Part shown: positions 22,184-34,157 of the stretch, piece by piece
Position numbering within the stretch: position 1 is the stretch's first letter
How the letters are laid out: every line of letters begins with the position of its first letter
Source: Mesotaenium endlicherianum
Lineage: Eukaryota > Streptophyta > Zygnematophyceae > Zygnematales > Mesotaeniaceae
Direction: 5' to 3'
DNA length: 51,262 nt
NCBI GenBank assembly: GCA_009602735.1
Contig: WELA01010798.1
Span: 156,122 to 207,383, forward strand
Notes under the pieces: generated by a model
What the model saw: only the letters and a program-made list of their open reading frames with translations
Told to the model about the DNA's origin: nothing
The model's database searches: none
Translations under genes and position numbers: made by a program

Positions 22184-24565
22184 GTAAACTTGCAGAGTTT
22201 GTCTTCCCGTCGACTAAAACACAAAGATAAACATTTACAAGAAGGAATCTATGGCGGCTTCTTGCAGACAAAGAAGCTGAAATGGTGCCTCACGGAGTAC
22301 AGAGACTACAGACTGATCGTGTGTCCAAACACAGCAACATGCACCATCATGTCGATTGCTGCTCAGTGCTCCTCAAAGTACGCTAACAGCCTAAGACGGT
22401 GGTCATGGCAGGGCACAAATGAGGCAAGTAAGTTGTCAGGATGTGTTCAATTTTTGCTATCTGTCATCGCCGTGCCACGAAGAACAAATGACGCGAGTAA
22501 TCTGCTAGGGTGTGTTAGATTTGTGCTATCCGTCATCGCCGTGCCACGAAGTCGATGACTAGATTTTAAACGATACATTTTGGGGCAGCCTGTCAGAAGC
22601 AATTAAAATAAGTCACTTACACGCGCGAGCGATTTAATAGTCGGTTTATTCACCAACACATGTATTTCTCACGTACACGTTGACTGCTGCCGTATAACGC
22701 CTGTACGGATTGGAAATACGAATACCACGTATTCATATTCCATAACTAGGGAGCTCAGCTCTTCGCTGCGGGCTTTTTGGCTAATCTTGCTCTTGCTAAA
22801 AGCAATTCGCCAATTGAGACTTTTGAGAACTTGGAAACCAACACAGCACTCACCATTTTATGTGCCTTCGCACGTTTGTGGCATTCAACTCAAATCTGCG
22901 CTAGAAATCTTAGCAGATCCTATTCTGCAAGTTCTCTATCTTTTCCAAACTCCAGAGTCCTAACTTCTATGATACAATGAGAGGGAAAGCTCTTGAACAT
23001 TGGTAGAAGCGCGACTCCTGGCTCTTCAGTTGCCTTGGAAATTCCTTCTCCTTCGCGCCTTTCTTCTCTCCTCTTCTCGCTCCTGCGATCCTCTCTGTTT
23101 CTTTGGCAAAAGTGTGCGAGGCAAGAATGAGGCAAAATCCTCATTGCTTGTGCCTTTCCCAGGCACCACGCATGTTGTTCTTTCTCGAGAACTTCAGCGC
23201 TTAGTCACAGCGTTCAGCATGCCTGCATGCAACCCCGCAGAATTTCCTCGGCCCAACTTAACTTGCACAATGTCACTTAGCATGCATGCACGCCTCGTGA
23301 CGGTCGAGCGTGCCTGCTTAACCTTCGGTCAGCATGCACGCCTAAGTGGTCTGAAGCCTATGTCCCCTGAGGTGGCTGCTTAAGCCGTGTCAGCATCACC
23401 GCTGGTCCATGGTTGAGGTGGCCCTTCCACGCAACCTCGGCTCACCTGACCCTTGCCAGAGTGGTTGCGCAGTCAGCGTCATCCTGCTTGGCAATTTGCC
23501 AGCGTGGTCCGTTTGCCGGTCCCAGCGTAGTCAACTTTCCAACAAACTTTGCTTGTCAAAATCCCATTCACTGTGAGTGTTGGGCTTGATGAAATTTGTC
23601 ACGCTTTCCGTGACTTGACTTGACTTGTGTTTTGTCAGCCAGGTGGTCGTTGAGTCAGCGCTGACTTTCCGTACCGGTCGTGACTTGCGTCACGCGTGGG
23701 ATAGAAGTCGCGACAAAAGTCGCTACAAGGATGACATTTGTGAAATAGGATATACTTCAAATCTTCAACTTAATTCATACGCGTGACTTGGCGACCATCC
23801 TACGTGGTGTTTCCCCTTTGGTCCGAAGTAGTCCGAAGAAGTCCAAAGCCGTCACTGGTCTTGACTAGGATTGTACAAATATGACTTGGATCAGCATGGA
23901 TCTGAGTTGGATCGACACATATTAACATGGATCTTGCCATTTTATTTGGATATTTAGCCAAGGTGGCGTGCGATGGGGGGACACTGTTTGCCAAGTTGGC
24001 CGATAGGTTACCGATGTGCAATGTCTTTGTCTGTTTCTGTCAGTTTCTCTCTCTTTCTACATGCTTTCTACTGCTTTCTACCAATACATACCAATTTATA
24101 CTGGACAAGCATACATTTCCCGGTCAAAGTCAATGCTTGACACAAAAGAGAACGTTCGATGCAGAAGATCTACAGCAACTTTATCACAATAAGCAAAATC
24201 GGCGGTCGCACACAGTCGCACAGCTCCAAACGATGGAAGTCTCTGACGTGATAAATAGAGCTATCAGAAGTGATCAAAAGGTCGTGGGCAGTTGCTTGCT
24301 AGGGACCACAATAGCCGGTCTCCTTGTTGCTGTAGCGATGAACTCACATATAAGACGCCCAAGAGCTAGAAAACTTTCCAGGGTAGCTAGTTGTGCAACG
24401 CCGTGTAAACATGTGGTTGCTAACGCCTGACCCTTATAACCATTTCCTCAAAGGTGTAGTGTTCGAATTTAAAAAAGCATGGTTAAGTTAGTTGGCGAAG
24501 GTGGCAGCGTGTTTCTTATTTAACGCAGTGCGTTCGGTGAAAATCTGGAGCTTTTGGGAGTCAGG
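22184..24565. other. Intergenic upstream of the acyl-CoA oxidase gene
   Basis: No gene recognised apart from the 69-bp duplication. The middle part has repeated GCATGC and TGACTTGACTTG phrases. The promoter of the downstream gene should lie at the right end. A TATTTAA near 24516, about 50 bases before the ATG, is a weak candidate TATA element. Confidence 0.4.
22415..22552. repeat. Tandem duplication, 69-bp unit, two copies
   Basis: ACAAATGAGGCAAGTAA at 22415 recurs diverged as ACAAATGACGCGAGTAA at 22484. Both units end in CATCGCCGTGCCACGAAG. Function unknown. Confidence 0.7.
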
Positions 24566-27500
24566 ATGGAGTCTTCCACAGCCAGGCGCCTTGACAAGCT
24601 GTCTTCACATCTATCTGGCAACTCTTCGTACGAAGCATCAGCATCGCAGCTATCAAAAGAGGAGTGCTCCCGAGTTACTGTTAAGCAGCCTGTCAATGTT
24701 GTAGCTTTGGCAGATTTTCTGGCTGGTGATTACCGGGGAGATAAGGAGAAGGTGTATCAGTACTTCCAGCATCACCCAAACTTACAAACTCCTGTTGAGC
24801 TGTCTAAGGACGAGCATAGAAAATTATGTATGCGGCAAATGGAAGCAATAGTGAGAGATGCTAATATTCGACCCTTCCAGGCCTTAGTGCAGAATCAAGC
24901 TAAGTATTTCGCCATCGCGGAGGCTGTTGGACATATAGATTCTTCCTTGGCGATCAAGATGGGCGTTCAGTTCAGGTCTGTAATCTTAAAATGCTGTTTA
25001 CCTCACTTATGTCCTAGCAGCAGTATATTTTCTCCTACAGTCTGATAGCTTGGGTTAGGCCGTGCAGAAGCTCGGCGGTTAGATATCCTGTGACGAAAGG
25101 GTGGTATTTCAAGGTCGGCTCCCGGCCTCCCACCTATCCTACACATTCAATCACGGCTATCAATGCAAAGCTATAGTAAAGGTGCACGGGGTCTTACCGT
25201 CTAGCCGCTGGTACTCCGCATCTTCACGGAGAATTCAATTTCACTGAGTCCATGTTGGAGACAGTAGGGCTGTCGTTACACCATTCTTGCAGGTCGCTAC
25301 TTATGCGACTATTAAGTGCGTTGTAGTTGTGGGTTCTGTTGGCCAGATTGCGCATCCCAACCAATTCCTGTTGATGTGGTGGTTCTTTGAGATCCGTAAT
25401 TAGTCAAGACAGTTGACCTTGTGGTGCAACTTCTTATTTTTATAATTTTGGTGGCAGTCTTTGGGGCGGGTCTGTGGTGAATTTGGGCTCCAAAAAGCAC
25501 TACGACAAGTACTTTGCTGGCATTGACAACCTGGACTACCCTGGCTGCTTTGCAATGACAGAGCTGCATCATGGTAATGCTACACCGTAACACTTCACAA
25601 CTCAACTTTATATAGCTGGTTGGGTCACAACGCTGGACATGTAACTTTTGCAGGCAATGTTTGTGATCCATTCTGATTAACACTTTAATAAGTAGAGGAC
25701 CGTAAGAAAACTTGTATTATTTAAGATCATTTGAGGCATACTTGAAGGTGTCAATGCATTGTATATTATGGTGCCAAGGATGTTTCTCATCATAATAAAG
25801 GGTTATCATGTTAACGGGTGACTCATTGCTTAAGTTTTGGCTACAGGGTCTAACGTGCAAGGGATCCAAACGACAGCAACATTTGACAGGCAAAGGGATG
25901 AATTTATCATTAATACCCCCAATGAAGGAGCCACAAAGTGGTGGATTGGGAATGCTGCGTGCCATGGCAAGTTTGCAACTGTGTTTGCGCGTCTCAAGCT
26001 ACCTTCTCCTACCTCTCATATTGACGAAGATATGGGTGTGCATGCATTCATTGTTCCAATCAGGTAAGCCCTGGAGATACAGGGTGTTAGGGGGATTGTT
26101 ATGCCTGATGAAGCTGGAGGAAGTGTAAGCTTATACTGTGGCACTTTCATGATATGCATCTTGCGATGCCCTTTTGGCCACTTCAGTGCACAATAATGAA
26201 GTCCCATGTACCACCTCAGAATCTAGTTCAGGGTTGCGTAAGCAGAACTGCACTCCACGTTTCATGTGATATAAATGTTTATGTTGAATGATTGGTTGCT
26301 GATACTTCCAGACTCCCTTCTGTCAATTGCGTTGCTCAGTGCAGTTGATGAGAATGGTCTTTGTGTCAATGTTGCAGAAGTATGGAAGATCATTCTGTTC
26401 TACCAGGAGTTGAGATCCGTGACTGTGGATATAAAGTGGGCCTCAATGGTGTTGACAATGGCGCCCTCCGCTTTCATGCGGTTCGCATTCCACGGGACAA
26501 TTTGCTGAATCGCTTTGGAGATGTTGGCCCAGATGGCACTTACACCAGGTGAGGCGGTTTGGTAAAGTGCAAGACGTGATGATGTAATTTTTCTGTAGTG
26601 TTGATCTTTTGCTCCATAGCATATGTGTGCTTTGTGCGTGTTTGAACACCATAGACCTTACTTAGTAAAGATCTCCTTTCGGATCTTGTTCATGGACAGT
26701 GAAAACATTACAGCAAGCAGGTGCTTTTGTTCAACATTATTGGCTCGCATTTTTGGTGCACCTCGAGGATAAAGCAGTTCGCATGTGCTGGTTTGCGGCA
26801 AATTTGTGTGCACCTTTTAAGCCGTAACCGTATGTTCCACGTCCTTAAGGTAGCCTTTCATGGTTCTTTAAGTGGAAGGTCTGGTGTTTCCAGCTCTGTC
26901 ACGGGCTTTCTCATGTCGCTTTCATTCCATGCACTTGCATACGGTGTGGCTGGGGTTATATTCCATGATTCTAAGCTGTAATTAAACGGCACTTGTAGGT
27001 GGAACTTTGAGCATTGCTGTTGAGGATACTTTTCAACTATATTAACTGCACCTTGTGGATGTATCCACAAGTTATTTTCTGACCTCTTGAGATGCAGGAG
27101 CAATTATGAACAGGCATTATACACAAGATGAGCATGGTCCTCATCTGGGTTATGGAGGGTTTGTGAGTGCAGTTCATTGCCAAGTGTGAACAAACGGTTT
27201 GCGGCAACTCTTGGAGAGCTGGTAGGAGGAAGAGTGGGGCTTGCATATGGCTCTGTGGGTGTGCTAAAGGTAGCGGCTACCATTGCGATTCGTTACTCTC
27301 TAATTCGCCAGCAATTTGGGCCACCCAATGAGCCTGAGGTGGCCATTTTGGATTACCAGTCTCAGCAGCAGAAGCTCATGCCCATGCTTGCTCACGCCTA
27401 TGCCTTCCACTTTGCTACTGAGTTTCTGGTGGCCCAGTATGTAGAGATGAAGAAGACGCACGAGGAGACCTTGGTGACTGACGTGCACGCTCTTTCTGCT

Positions 27501-29490
27501 GGTTTGAAGTCGTATGTGACTGCTTACACTCAGAGAGCTCTCAGTACATGCAGGTATTGCCTCCAGAAGCTCAGCTAAGCATGTAGTAGGAGCTAGAAAG
27601 CCTATAGTGCATACATACATTTTCAAAGCATTTCCAGATACCAGTGTGGTTAAGGCGTGAGGAAGAGATAGTTCCTCTTGCTTGGTGTCTGGGGATGAAT
27701 GTTGATGTAGAAACAATTTGATCAGCAATGGCTTCCCCATTTGACAGATGAAGAAACAAGCATAATTTTAGCAAACTGCTCACTATCATGGTCTTGGTCA
27801 TCTTGTTGCTTTGAGATTTACAGCAGTTGCTTTTTTTTTCTGTATAGGGAGTCATGTGGCGGACATGGGTATGCAGCGGTAAATAGGTTTGGAGCCCTGC
27901 GAAATGACCATGACATTTTCCAGACCTTTGAAGGGGACAACACTGTCCTTCTGCAGCAGGTGCATCCTGCTTCCTTCAAACCTTTGGGGTAAAGCGGGGG
28001 GGGGTCATGACGTAGATACATGTCACACATGTACTTCTGAGGTTCTAGCTGCTCTAACAAAGTGATGAGAAAAAAACAGAATGAGGGCTGAAGAAGTGTG
28101 TACTGCATAGATTCAGAGGGTTTATTGGGTGAACAAGTCACTAACACCTTCATCATACTGTCACAGGTGGCTGCAGATTTGCTGAAGCAGTATAAGGAGA
28201 AGTTCTCAGCTGGCCCCTTGACAATCACGTGGAATTATCTACGGGAGTCGATGGGAACTTACCTGCAACAGACAAACCCAGTCACAACTCATAGAGAGGG
28301 GCAGTCTCATTTGAGAGACCCCCAGTTTCAGCTTGATGCGTTCCAGGTGAGTTTATGTTTAATTCATGTTTCCAGAATGTGTATTGGATGTGCTGAGAGC
28401 AGGGAGTGCTTTTCCAACCCTGTGCGCATGGCTATAGGTGGACGGGTTCATTTCTTCGTTGCAAAATGTGGGATCGGTATTCTTATTCTTCCTTCTCCTA
28501 TATGTTGTCATTGTGCAGCATCGCACAGCCAAGCTCCTGCACACTGCAGCGCTCCGATTGCGCAAGCATTCTCGTCGACTGGGAAGTTTTGGGGCATGGA
28601 ACCGCTGCCTCAACCATCTGCTCACTCTGGCAGAGTCGCACATAGAGTCTGTTGTGCTCGCCCAGTTTATTACTGCCGTTGACAGGTGCCTTTCATTTAC
28701 AACTGCTTGGCGTCATCATCATCAGACATGTATAGGGAAGGATGTGAATGGAAACTTACACTTGATTGATGAAGCAGCCATTACAAGTCCACGCAGTTGC
28801 TTTAGAGCAGATTTAAGTATGCCCATTGCGAACAAACTGTGAGAGGTGGAAAGAATGGTTCAATTTCTCAGCCCCGTAGCATGGAGGGTTTCACTGCATG
28901 ATGATGTATGTTGATGTGGAAATATTCTGAACCAAAGATGGGAGGGCATGGGAGCAGGTGTGAGGACAAGTCTAGCAAAAGTGTTCTGAAGCTCATGTGC
29001 GACCTGTATGCTTTGGAACGAATCTGGAAGGACATTGGGAGCTATCGGAACGAAGATTACGTGGCTCCTAACAAAGCCAAGGTACAATTCCTTTCACTCC
29101 TGGTTGTAGTTTGTTTCTTGCTGCTGCTGTTAGTAGCATATTTTGAGATAGTATGTATTTGTCGATGATTGCTACTGTATGATGAAGGAACCTGGAGACT
29201 GGCAACATGAACCTTCCTAGCATAGCTGTACGCACATTTGAAAGATCACGTCGGAAGTTTACCGGGTTGCTTCTTCTTTCAGTACCCAAGCTGTACATTT
29301 CTTGCATTTGTGCTCTGTTTCTATCACCTCGCAGGCTATTCACAGGCTGGTGGAGTACTTGAGTTATGAGGCTCGAGGCGTTGCTCGTGAACTGGTGGAT
29401 GCCTTCGGCATCCCTGACCAGTTACTCAAGGCTCCCATTGGGCTTCAATCTGGTCAATATGCTGAGTATTCCCATTATGCTGGCTGGTGA
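24566..29490 (+). CDS. ACX2: Peroxisomal acyl-CoA oxidase, ACX2-like (10 exons, 677 aa)
   Basis: It catalyses the first step of peroxisomal beta-oxidation: FAD-dependent oxidation of (long-chain) acyl-CoA to trans-2-enoyl-CoA with H2O2 release. Exons: 24566-24975, 25458-25573, 25847-26063, 26378-26548, 27173-27553, 27848-27959, 28167-28346, 28519-28685, 28958-29081, 29335-29490. All introns are GT-AG, phases agree and the total is 2034 nt. The N-terminus carries a PTS2 peroxisomal signal, R8-L9-x5-H15-L16, as in plant ACX2/ACX3. Family marks: [35 protein letters not shown], and T-F-E-G-D-N-T with the expected catalytic Glu near 460. Length is close to the family norm. The ATG at 24566 is preferred because it starts the PTS2. 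The ACX2 assignment is by resemblance to Arabidopsis ACX2; substrate range is inferred. Confidence 0.95.
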
Positions 29491-30349
29491 CGTAGTAAGT
29501 TCTACAACAGCTTTTCTTGCATAAAGATCAATGGAGCTGCTGATTTGTGGAGCCTTGCCAAGATAATGTTTTGGGGGCTAGAGGCGATGTTAAATATAGG
29601 ACTTCCAAGTACACAGTCAATTAGGAAGTGCTTCAAATCATGTCATGGATAAGAGGCATAGGGCTTCTATGGCGCTTCTTTGCATCCTGGCGTTGAGAAA
29701 CATCTAGATCGTCCGTCTTGGGCATGCAAGGGACATGTGTTGTGGTATATTGACAGGCTAAAGCAAAGCTTTAAAAAACTTTTGACGTCAAATTGTACAT
29801 ATTGTTGGACTGTATTTCAAGTTAATTGTCTTGCAATTGGCATGTTTCTATTAATTTGTGTGCTTGGTGTCAGTACTTGTAGTCCCACTTTTTGCCTCAT
29901 GCAATGGTACGAAGCTTTATTGCACCCTGTGGACCGCCGGTCACCAAAAGTGCAAGCCGTAGTACGAGCTTATCTGATAAGGGGGGTAAACACACCACTC
30001 GTAGGCAGTTGTCAAGGCTTCTCCACCTAGAGCACGCTTGGATATGTAGTGGTAGCATATGGACTTAGTCATTGATGTTTGCATGCATGAAAAGGTTACC
30101 ATGGCTTAAGAAGACCTACCCAACTTGTGGCATGTGCAGGTTGCTTACGTGTGGTCACAGGTGTCATAATTGAATAGCTTGTAGACATCTCTTCTTGCAA
30201 TGCATTTCTTATTCAGCGCCGGCTTGGCGGCCCATTTGCCTCCTTAGCCTACTTAAGCTTCGATAAAAATTTAGATTTCCTACTTGGTGGCCAAGAGAAA
30301 GACTAAATCTAGCTCTTTCCCTACCAAGGCTCCTACTGTCTTTTGTTTC
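29491..30349. other. Downstream flank of the acyl-CoA oxidase gene
   Basis: 3' untranslated region and intergenic DNA. No clear AATAAA close to the stop and no recognisable gene. Confidence 0.4.
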
Positions 30350-30835
30350 AAAAGCAAGATGGAACCCTTCGCATGTGTATTGACTTTGAGCGTCGAGTAG
30401 CCCAAGGGTCAAGATCGTTAATCTTTGCCTCGCATTATTGATTTGGTTTAGGAGCACAAGTGTTCTCTTCGTTTGATTTAGCAGAAGGCTACTATCAGAT
30501 CTGACTAACTTGAGGATCGCCCATTGGTCACATCGAGTATAAGGTCTTGCGTTCTTGCCTCACTAATGCCTACCACATTACAATAGTACAATGAATGATG
30601 TGTTTTGGTTACACACATTTGTCCAAGTGTATTCTGGTTATATTTTGGTCTACTCTAAGACGGAGGCTAAGCATTACAAGCACCCCAAAATGGTGTTGCA
30701 AGTTCTTTGTAAGCAACAGCTGTGTGCTAAGCCCAAAAGCTGGTCCTACTTAAAGGATCAACTGTTGTACTTGGACACATAGTGAGATTGAATAGGATGC
30801 GTCCTAATCCAGCCAAAACTGTATGCGCTGCGGAT
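30350..30835 (+). pseudogene. Decayed gypsy reverse transcriptase fragment
   Basis: With several frameshifts and stops it still reads as RT: K-M-E-P-F-x-C-V ([12 protein letters not shown]), L-P-R-I-I-D-L-V, an A-T-I-R/Y-Y-Q-I region, then V-Q-V-Y-S-G-Y-I-L-V-Y-S-K where Y-L-D-D is expected, and L-Y-L-G-H-I-V. The catalytic Asp pair is lost. It belongs to neither family A nor B at this level of reading. An old relic. Confidence 0.7.
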
Positions 30836-30840
30836 TTGCC

Positions 30841-31025
30841 CGTTGTTGCAGCATGGGCTGTCGTGAGCTAGGAGTGTCGGGTGCGTACGGAAACACGAGT
30901 GCTAGTTGGCAGTGGGTAAAAATTCCCCTAGTACTAAGTGGGGGAAAAGCCCACTGCCCTTATTGGATAGGAAACAAGCGCGAAAAAGTAAGATACAATG
31001 TATTATGGTCTCTAACGAAGCATCC

Positions 31026-31071
<46 letters not shown>

Positions 31072-31090
31072 TAAAAGAGGACTATGAAAC
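30841..31090 (+). repeat. Direct repeat R1 with hairpin and (GA)n tail
   Basis: About 250 bp, matched by R2 at 32021-32284. Starts CGTTGTTGCAGCATGGG. It contains a hairpin in which GGCAGTGGG and CCCACTGCC bracket TTCCCC/GGGGGAA (about 30908-30960). It ends in a long (GA)n (31029-31068) and ATGAAAC. It could be the end of a small terminal-repeat element or an independent short repeat inserted twice. Confidence 0.7.
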
Positions 31091-31148
31091 ATGTGAAAAA
31101 ACCAAGGTTTGAGGCATTGGCGAGCCGTAGACCTCCTGTCTCCTGACG

Positions 31149-31322
31149 ATGGAGGAGCAGTTAGACCTGTTATGGTTGCGATTAGGTGAACTGGAGGAGC
31201 AGTTAGACCTGTTATGGCTGCGATTAGGTGAATTGGAGGAGCAGTTAGACCTGTTATGGCTGCGATTAAGTGAACTGAACAGAGAGGAAATCGATATGAG
31301 TGACTTGAAAGGAGGCAGATGA
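31149..31322 (+). repeat. 42-bp minisatellite (3 copies) with an open 57-codon coiled-coil frame
   Basis: Units start at about 31151, 31193 and 31235 with GGAGGAGCAGTTAGACCTG. The frame from ATG 31149 to TGA 31320-31322 is open. It repeats the 14-residue unit E-E-Q-L-D-L-L-W-L-R-L-G-E-L three times, exactly two heptads with Leu in core positions, then a short acidic/basic tail. I do not recognise a gene. It could be a fragment of a retroelement Gag or a chance frame in a minisatellite. Confidence 0.6.
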
Positions 31323-32020
31323 GAGAGAGGGATGGTCCTCAGCTCATGCGAGGCCACCCAACACTCAAACTGCTCCGCACGGTCACTTGGGAATGGAATG
31401 GGCAAAGAGAAGTCAACTCTAGATAGTAACTTGCCGGGGATCACTTTGCAGACATACAGAATCTAATGTCTGCTGACTAGCTAAATTCTTGCCTTTGTAG
31501 CAATGGCAAGCAACTCTCTCTCTTTCTTGGGCAAGACTCTCTCTCTCTTTCTTTTTGCAAACTCTGTAGGGCAGCTATAACTCAACAAGGAAAACGTGGT
31601 CCATAATGGACGAATGCGTTTGGAATACATGGACGTGAATTACATTGAATCAAGGACCACAAAAACATACGCGCGACTAACCCTCCCTATCCACTAATCT
31701 GGCCGACACGTACGTGCCATGTGGCCTTACCAACCCACTACCTACTAGCTCGTCAATCTGTAGTCGTTATAGTAGGATAGTTGACCCGTGACCCCCCGAC
31801 TGGCGGTGGCGAGGCGTGGGAAAGTTGGTGGTCAGCACTGAGTCTAGAGTGTCCCATGGCAGCTCAATAGCAATCTCATGGGATAACTCAGGGCCAACAT
31901 GTCATACTTCTGGCGACTCCTAGTTTAGAAGCGCTCATCTACCATCCCACCTCTCTTCTTTGATGCAACACTGAAGCTTCTTACTCGAATGGAAACGAGC
32001 AAGACAAGTTGGGACATGAC
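31323..32020. other. Sequence between direct repeats R1 and R2, nothing recognised
   Basis: CT-rich short runs (around 31515-31552) and no open frame with family motifs. Confidence 0.4.
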
Positions 32021-32204
32021 CGTTGTTGTAGCATGGGTTGTCGTGAGCTAGGAGTGCCGGGTGCGTACGGCAACACGAGTGCTAGCTGACAGTGGGTAAA
32101 AACCCCTTTAGGACTAAGTGGGGGAGAAGTGCACTGCCCTTATTGGAATAGAAACAAGCGCGAAAAATGAGGTATAATGAATTATGGTCTCTAGCGAAGC
32201 ATCC

Positions 32205-32247
<43 letters not shown>

Positions 32248-32284
32248 AGAGAGAGAGATCTAAATGAGAGAAGGACAATGAAAC
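32021..32284 (+). repeat. Direct repeat R2 with hairpin and (GA)n tail
   Basis: Second copy of R1, 1180 bases downstream, moderately diverged (for example GTGCCGG for GTGTCGG) and with its own (GA)n at about 32209-32262. Confidence 0.7.
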
Positions 32285-32774
32285 GACCCCCCCAGCTGCG
32301 GTGGGGGGGCTAATTGGGAGACCAAACACAAAAGCTGGAAAGGAGGAAAATTTTGAGAGGTCTAATATCAGGTTCTTCGAAGGAGAGGGATGAAGGAATC
32401 TAGGCGAGATATACTCTAAGGAGGTAGTCAGTGGGTAAACATCGTGCAGAGTGTGAAGCAGGCCGCAGGATTTGACAAAAGTTGTGGATTTTGGAAAATT
32501 TTAGAAACATCCTCTGGCCTGCTCTGGGCAACGGTCTGGGTTTCGAGAACATCAGACAAAATTTGGTAGGCTCTTTTTAACGGCGTAATGACATCCCACG
32601 ACAATCTTTAAAGAAAAAAAAAAAATTGGGATTTTATGCGACATCCGCGCCCAATGACCAGGAATTCTTTCGACATAATCTCAGATTTTTCATGATTTTT
32701 TAAAACATCCAAATAAGCAAATAACATAATATTTATCTCGAATCTTGGGGCCTAGTGTGAAGGCTTGGGTTAAT
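32285..32774. other. Unassigned, with a C7/G7 hairpin
   Basis: CCCCCCCA (32287-32294) pairs perfectly with TGGGGGGG (32302-32309). The rest is AT-rich with no gene. The left (3') end of element D should lie near its right edge but I cannot see a terminal repeat. Confidence 0.4.
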
Positions 32775-32779
32775 AGGCG

Positions 32780-33264
32780 AGTAACGCCCGTCAGCGAACG
32801 GCGAAGAGCCCTGCCAACTCCTTATCCATGACCCGCTGGAAGGTGGCAGGAGCGTTCTTCAAGCCAAAGGGCATAACCCTCCACTCGTAAAGACGCTGCG
32901 ACCTCCAAAAAGTCGTCTTGTGCTGGTCCTCCTCTGCGATGGGTATCTAGTTGAAGCCCTGCCTCAAATCCAGCACCGAGAACCAAGTACAAGCGCCGAT
33001 GTCGTCGAAGATCTTGTCAGGGGTCGGCATAAAATATCTGTCCTGCTCAGTGACTTCGTTAAGCTTACGATAATCACCACACATCCTCTTCTAAGACCAG
33101 CTGCCTGAGGCGTCCTTCTTAGCTGGTATGACTGTGGGCGCAGCGTAGGTGGAGGCAGACTTACGAATGGGCTGACACTCCTCTAGCTTGCCTGTCTGCG
33201 TGCTGATTAGGTCGTCCTCAAAGCGGCTGTAGCAGTAGCGCTTCTGGAAGATGGGCACGTCTGT
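32780..33264 (-). pseudogene. Element D reverse transcriptase, truncated
   Basis: On minus it reads K-R-M-C-G-D-Y-R-K-L-N, then F-S-V-L-D-L-R-Q-G-F-N-(stop)-I-P-I with the first catalytic Asp, W-R-V-M-P-F-G-L-K-N-A-P-A-T-F-Q, and ends soon after K-E-L-A-G-L. This is gypsy-like RT through the P-F-G-L motif. The Y-x-D-D block, RNase H and integrase are missing. Stops lie where Gln is expected after G-F-N (CAG to TAG) and at W-S-(stop)-K-R-M. Confidence 0.85.
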
Positions 33265-33850
33265 TTAGAGGAGAATCCTCATGGGGTCGCCTGTGTAGCG
33301 CCCAAGATTCTGCATGCAGCTGGCAAAGCTGGAACTGCGCCGTTCATCTAGCAATACCGTCAGCTGAGCAGCTTGTGGCTCAGTGAGAGTCCCCCACAGC
33401 TTCCAAGTAGGGGCAGTTGGTGGTGGCTTCTGCGTTGCAGCTGGCGCCTCCTGCCTTGCTGCTGGCGTAGCCCGTGGGGCTCCAGGCGTCACCTGCCCTG
33501 CAGCTGGTTGCGATTGGCCTGCCTTCGGTACCGCCTCCTTGGCAGCTGCTGCCAGCTGCCTTGCACCACCTGTCGGCGGCCCCGAGCATGGAAGAAGAAA
33601 TGGGGAGTGAAACTCCCTGGATCGCTGTGAGAACACCTGTCTCCTCCTTCCCCCCCCCAGCAAACCAGAACCAAGGCCAAGTTGCGGCGCTGGCGGATGC
33701 CGAGAAGCAGGCCCCTTGTGCTGGGAATGCCAAGTCGTACCAGGCGGGGCGCGGCCGTAGGCGTCGGAATCACGGTCCATGGCGTCGTAGGACTGGTCCA
33801 TCTCAGGGTGACGAGCTTGTGCGTAGCGGGGATTCAGGGCCTACGTCTGG
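33265..33850 (-). pseudogene. Element D linker between methyltransferase and RT
   Basis: An in-frame, low-complexity stretch rich in Ala, Pro, Gln and Gly (open from 33801 to a TAA at 33265-33267) joins the methyltransferase end to RT. Just before RT, Y-T-G-D-P-M-R-I-L-L resembles the approach to the RT fingers. Two stops lie above 33801. Confidence 0.7.
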
Positions 33851-34157
33851 AGGAGGATCCACGTCAAGACATTGGCATCGATATCCTATCCAAGGAGACG
33901 TACGCGCTTGAGCTCGGTGATGCCGTCCACCTGTGTGAGGTGCGGAGGGAAGTCCATGGCACGCTCCATCTCCACGGCACAAGGCCGCTGGAACATGCCG
34001 GTCTCGAGGTCAAGGATCATGCTGCGCTGGTCCCCCACGTAGGCCGCGCTGCCGTAGTGACTCACAAATGTCGGAAACGCCCTTGTGACGCCGTGGAGGA
34101 CCTCACACTGGGCCTGAGAAGGATGCGGAAGGGCGACCACTCGCTGGGCCAGGCGCG
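33851..34157 (-). pseudogene. DNMT3-like methyltransferase, C-terminal part (motifs IX-X)
   Basis: Reads P-T-F-V-S-H-Y, then V-E-M-E-R-A-M-D-F-P-P-H-L-T-Q-V and L-K-R-V-R-L-L-G, followed by a stop and D-I-D-A-N-V. This matches the E-M-E-R-x-F-G-F-P-x-H-Y-T-D-V ... R-x-R-L-L-G order at the end of DNMT3 catalytic domains. It is in the same frame as the N-terminal part once the solo LTR is removed, and in the same frame as the linker and RT downstream. Confidence 0.85.

Noticed and set aside
30841-30900. tRNA-derived SINE head in R1
   Set aside because: I could not match credible A and B boxes at the right spacing.
30823-31074. Frame ending in R-E-R-E-R-E
   Set aside because: It is translation of a (GA)n microsatellite.
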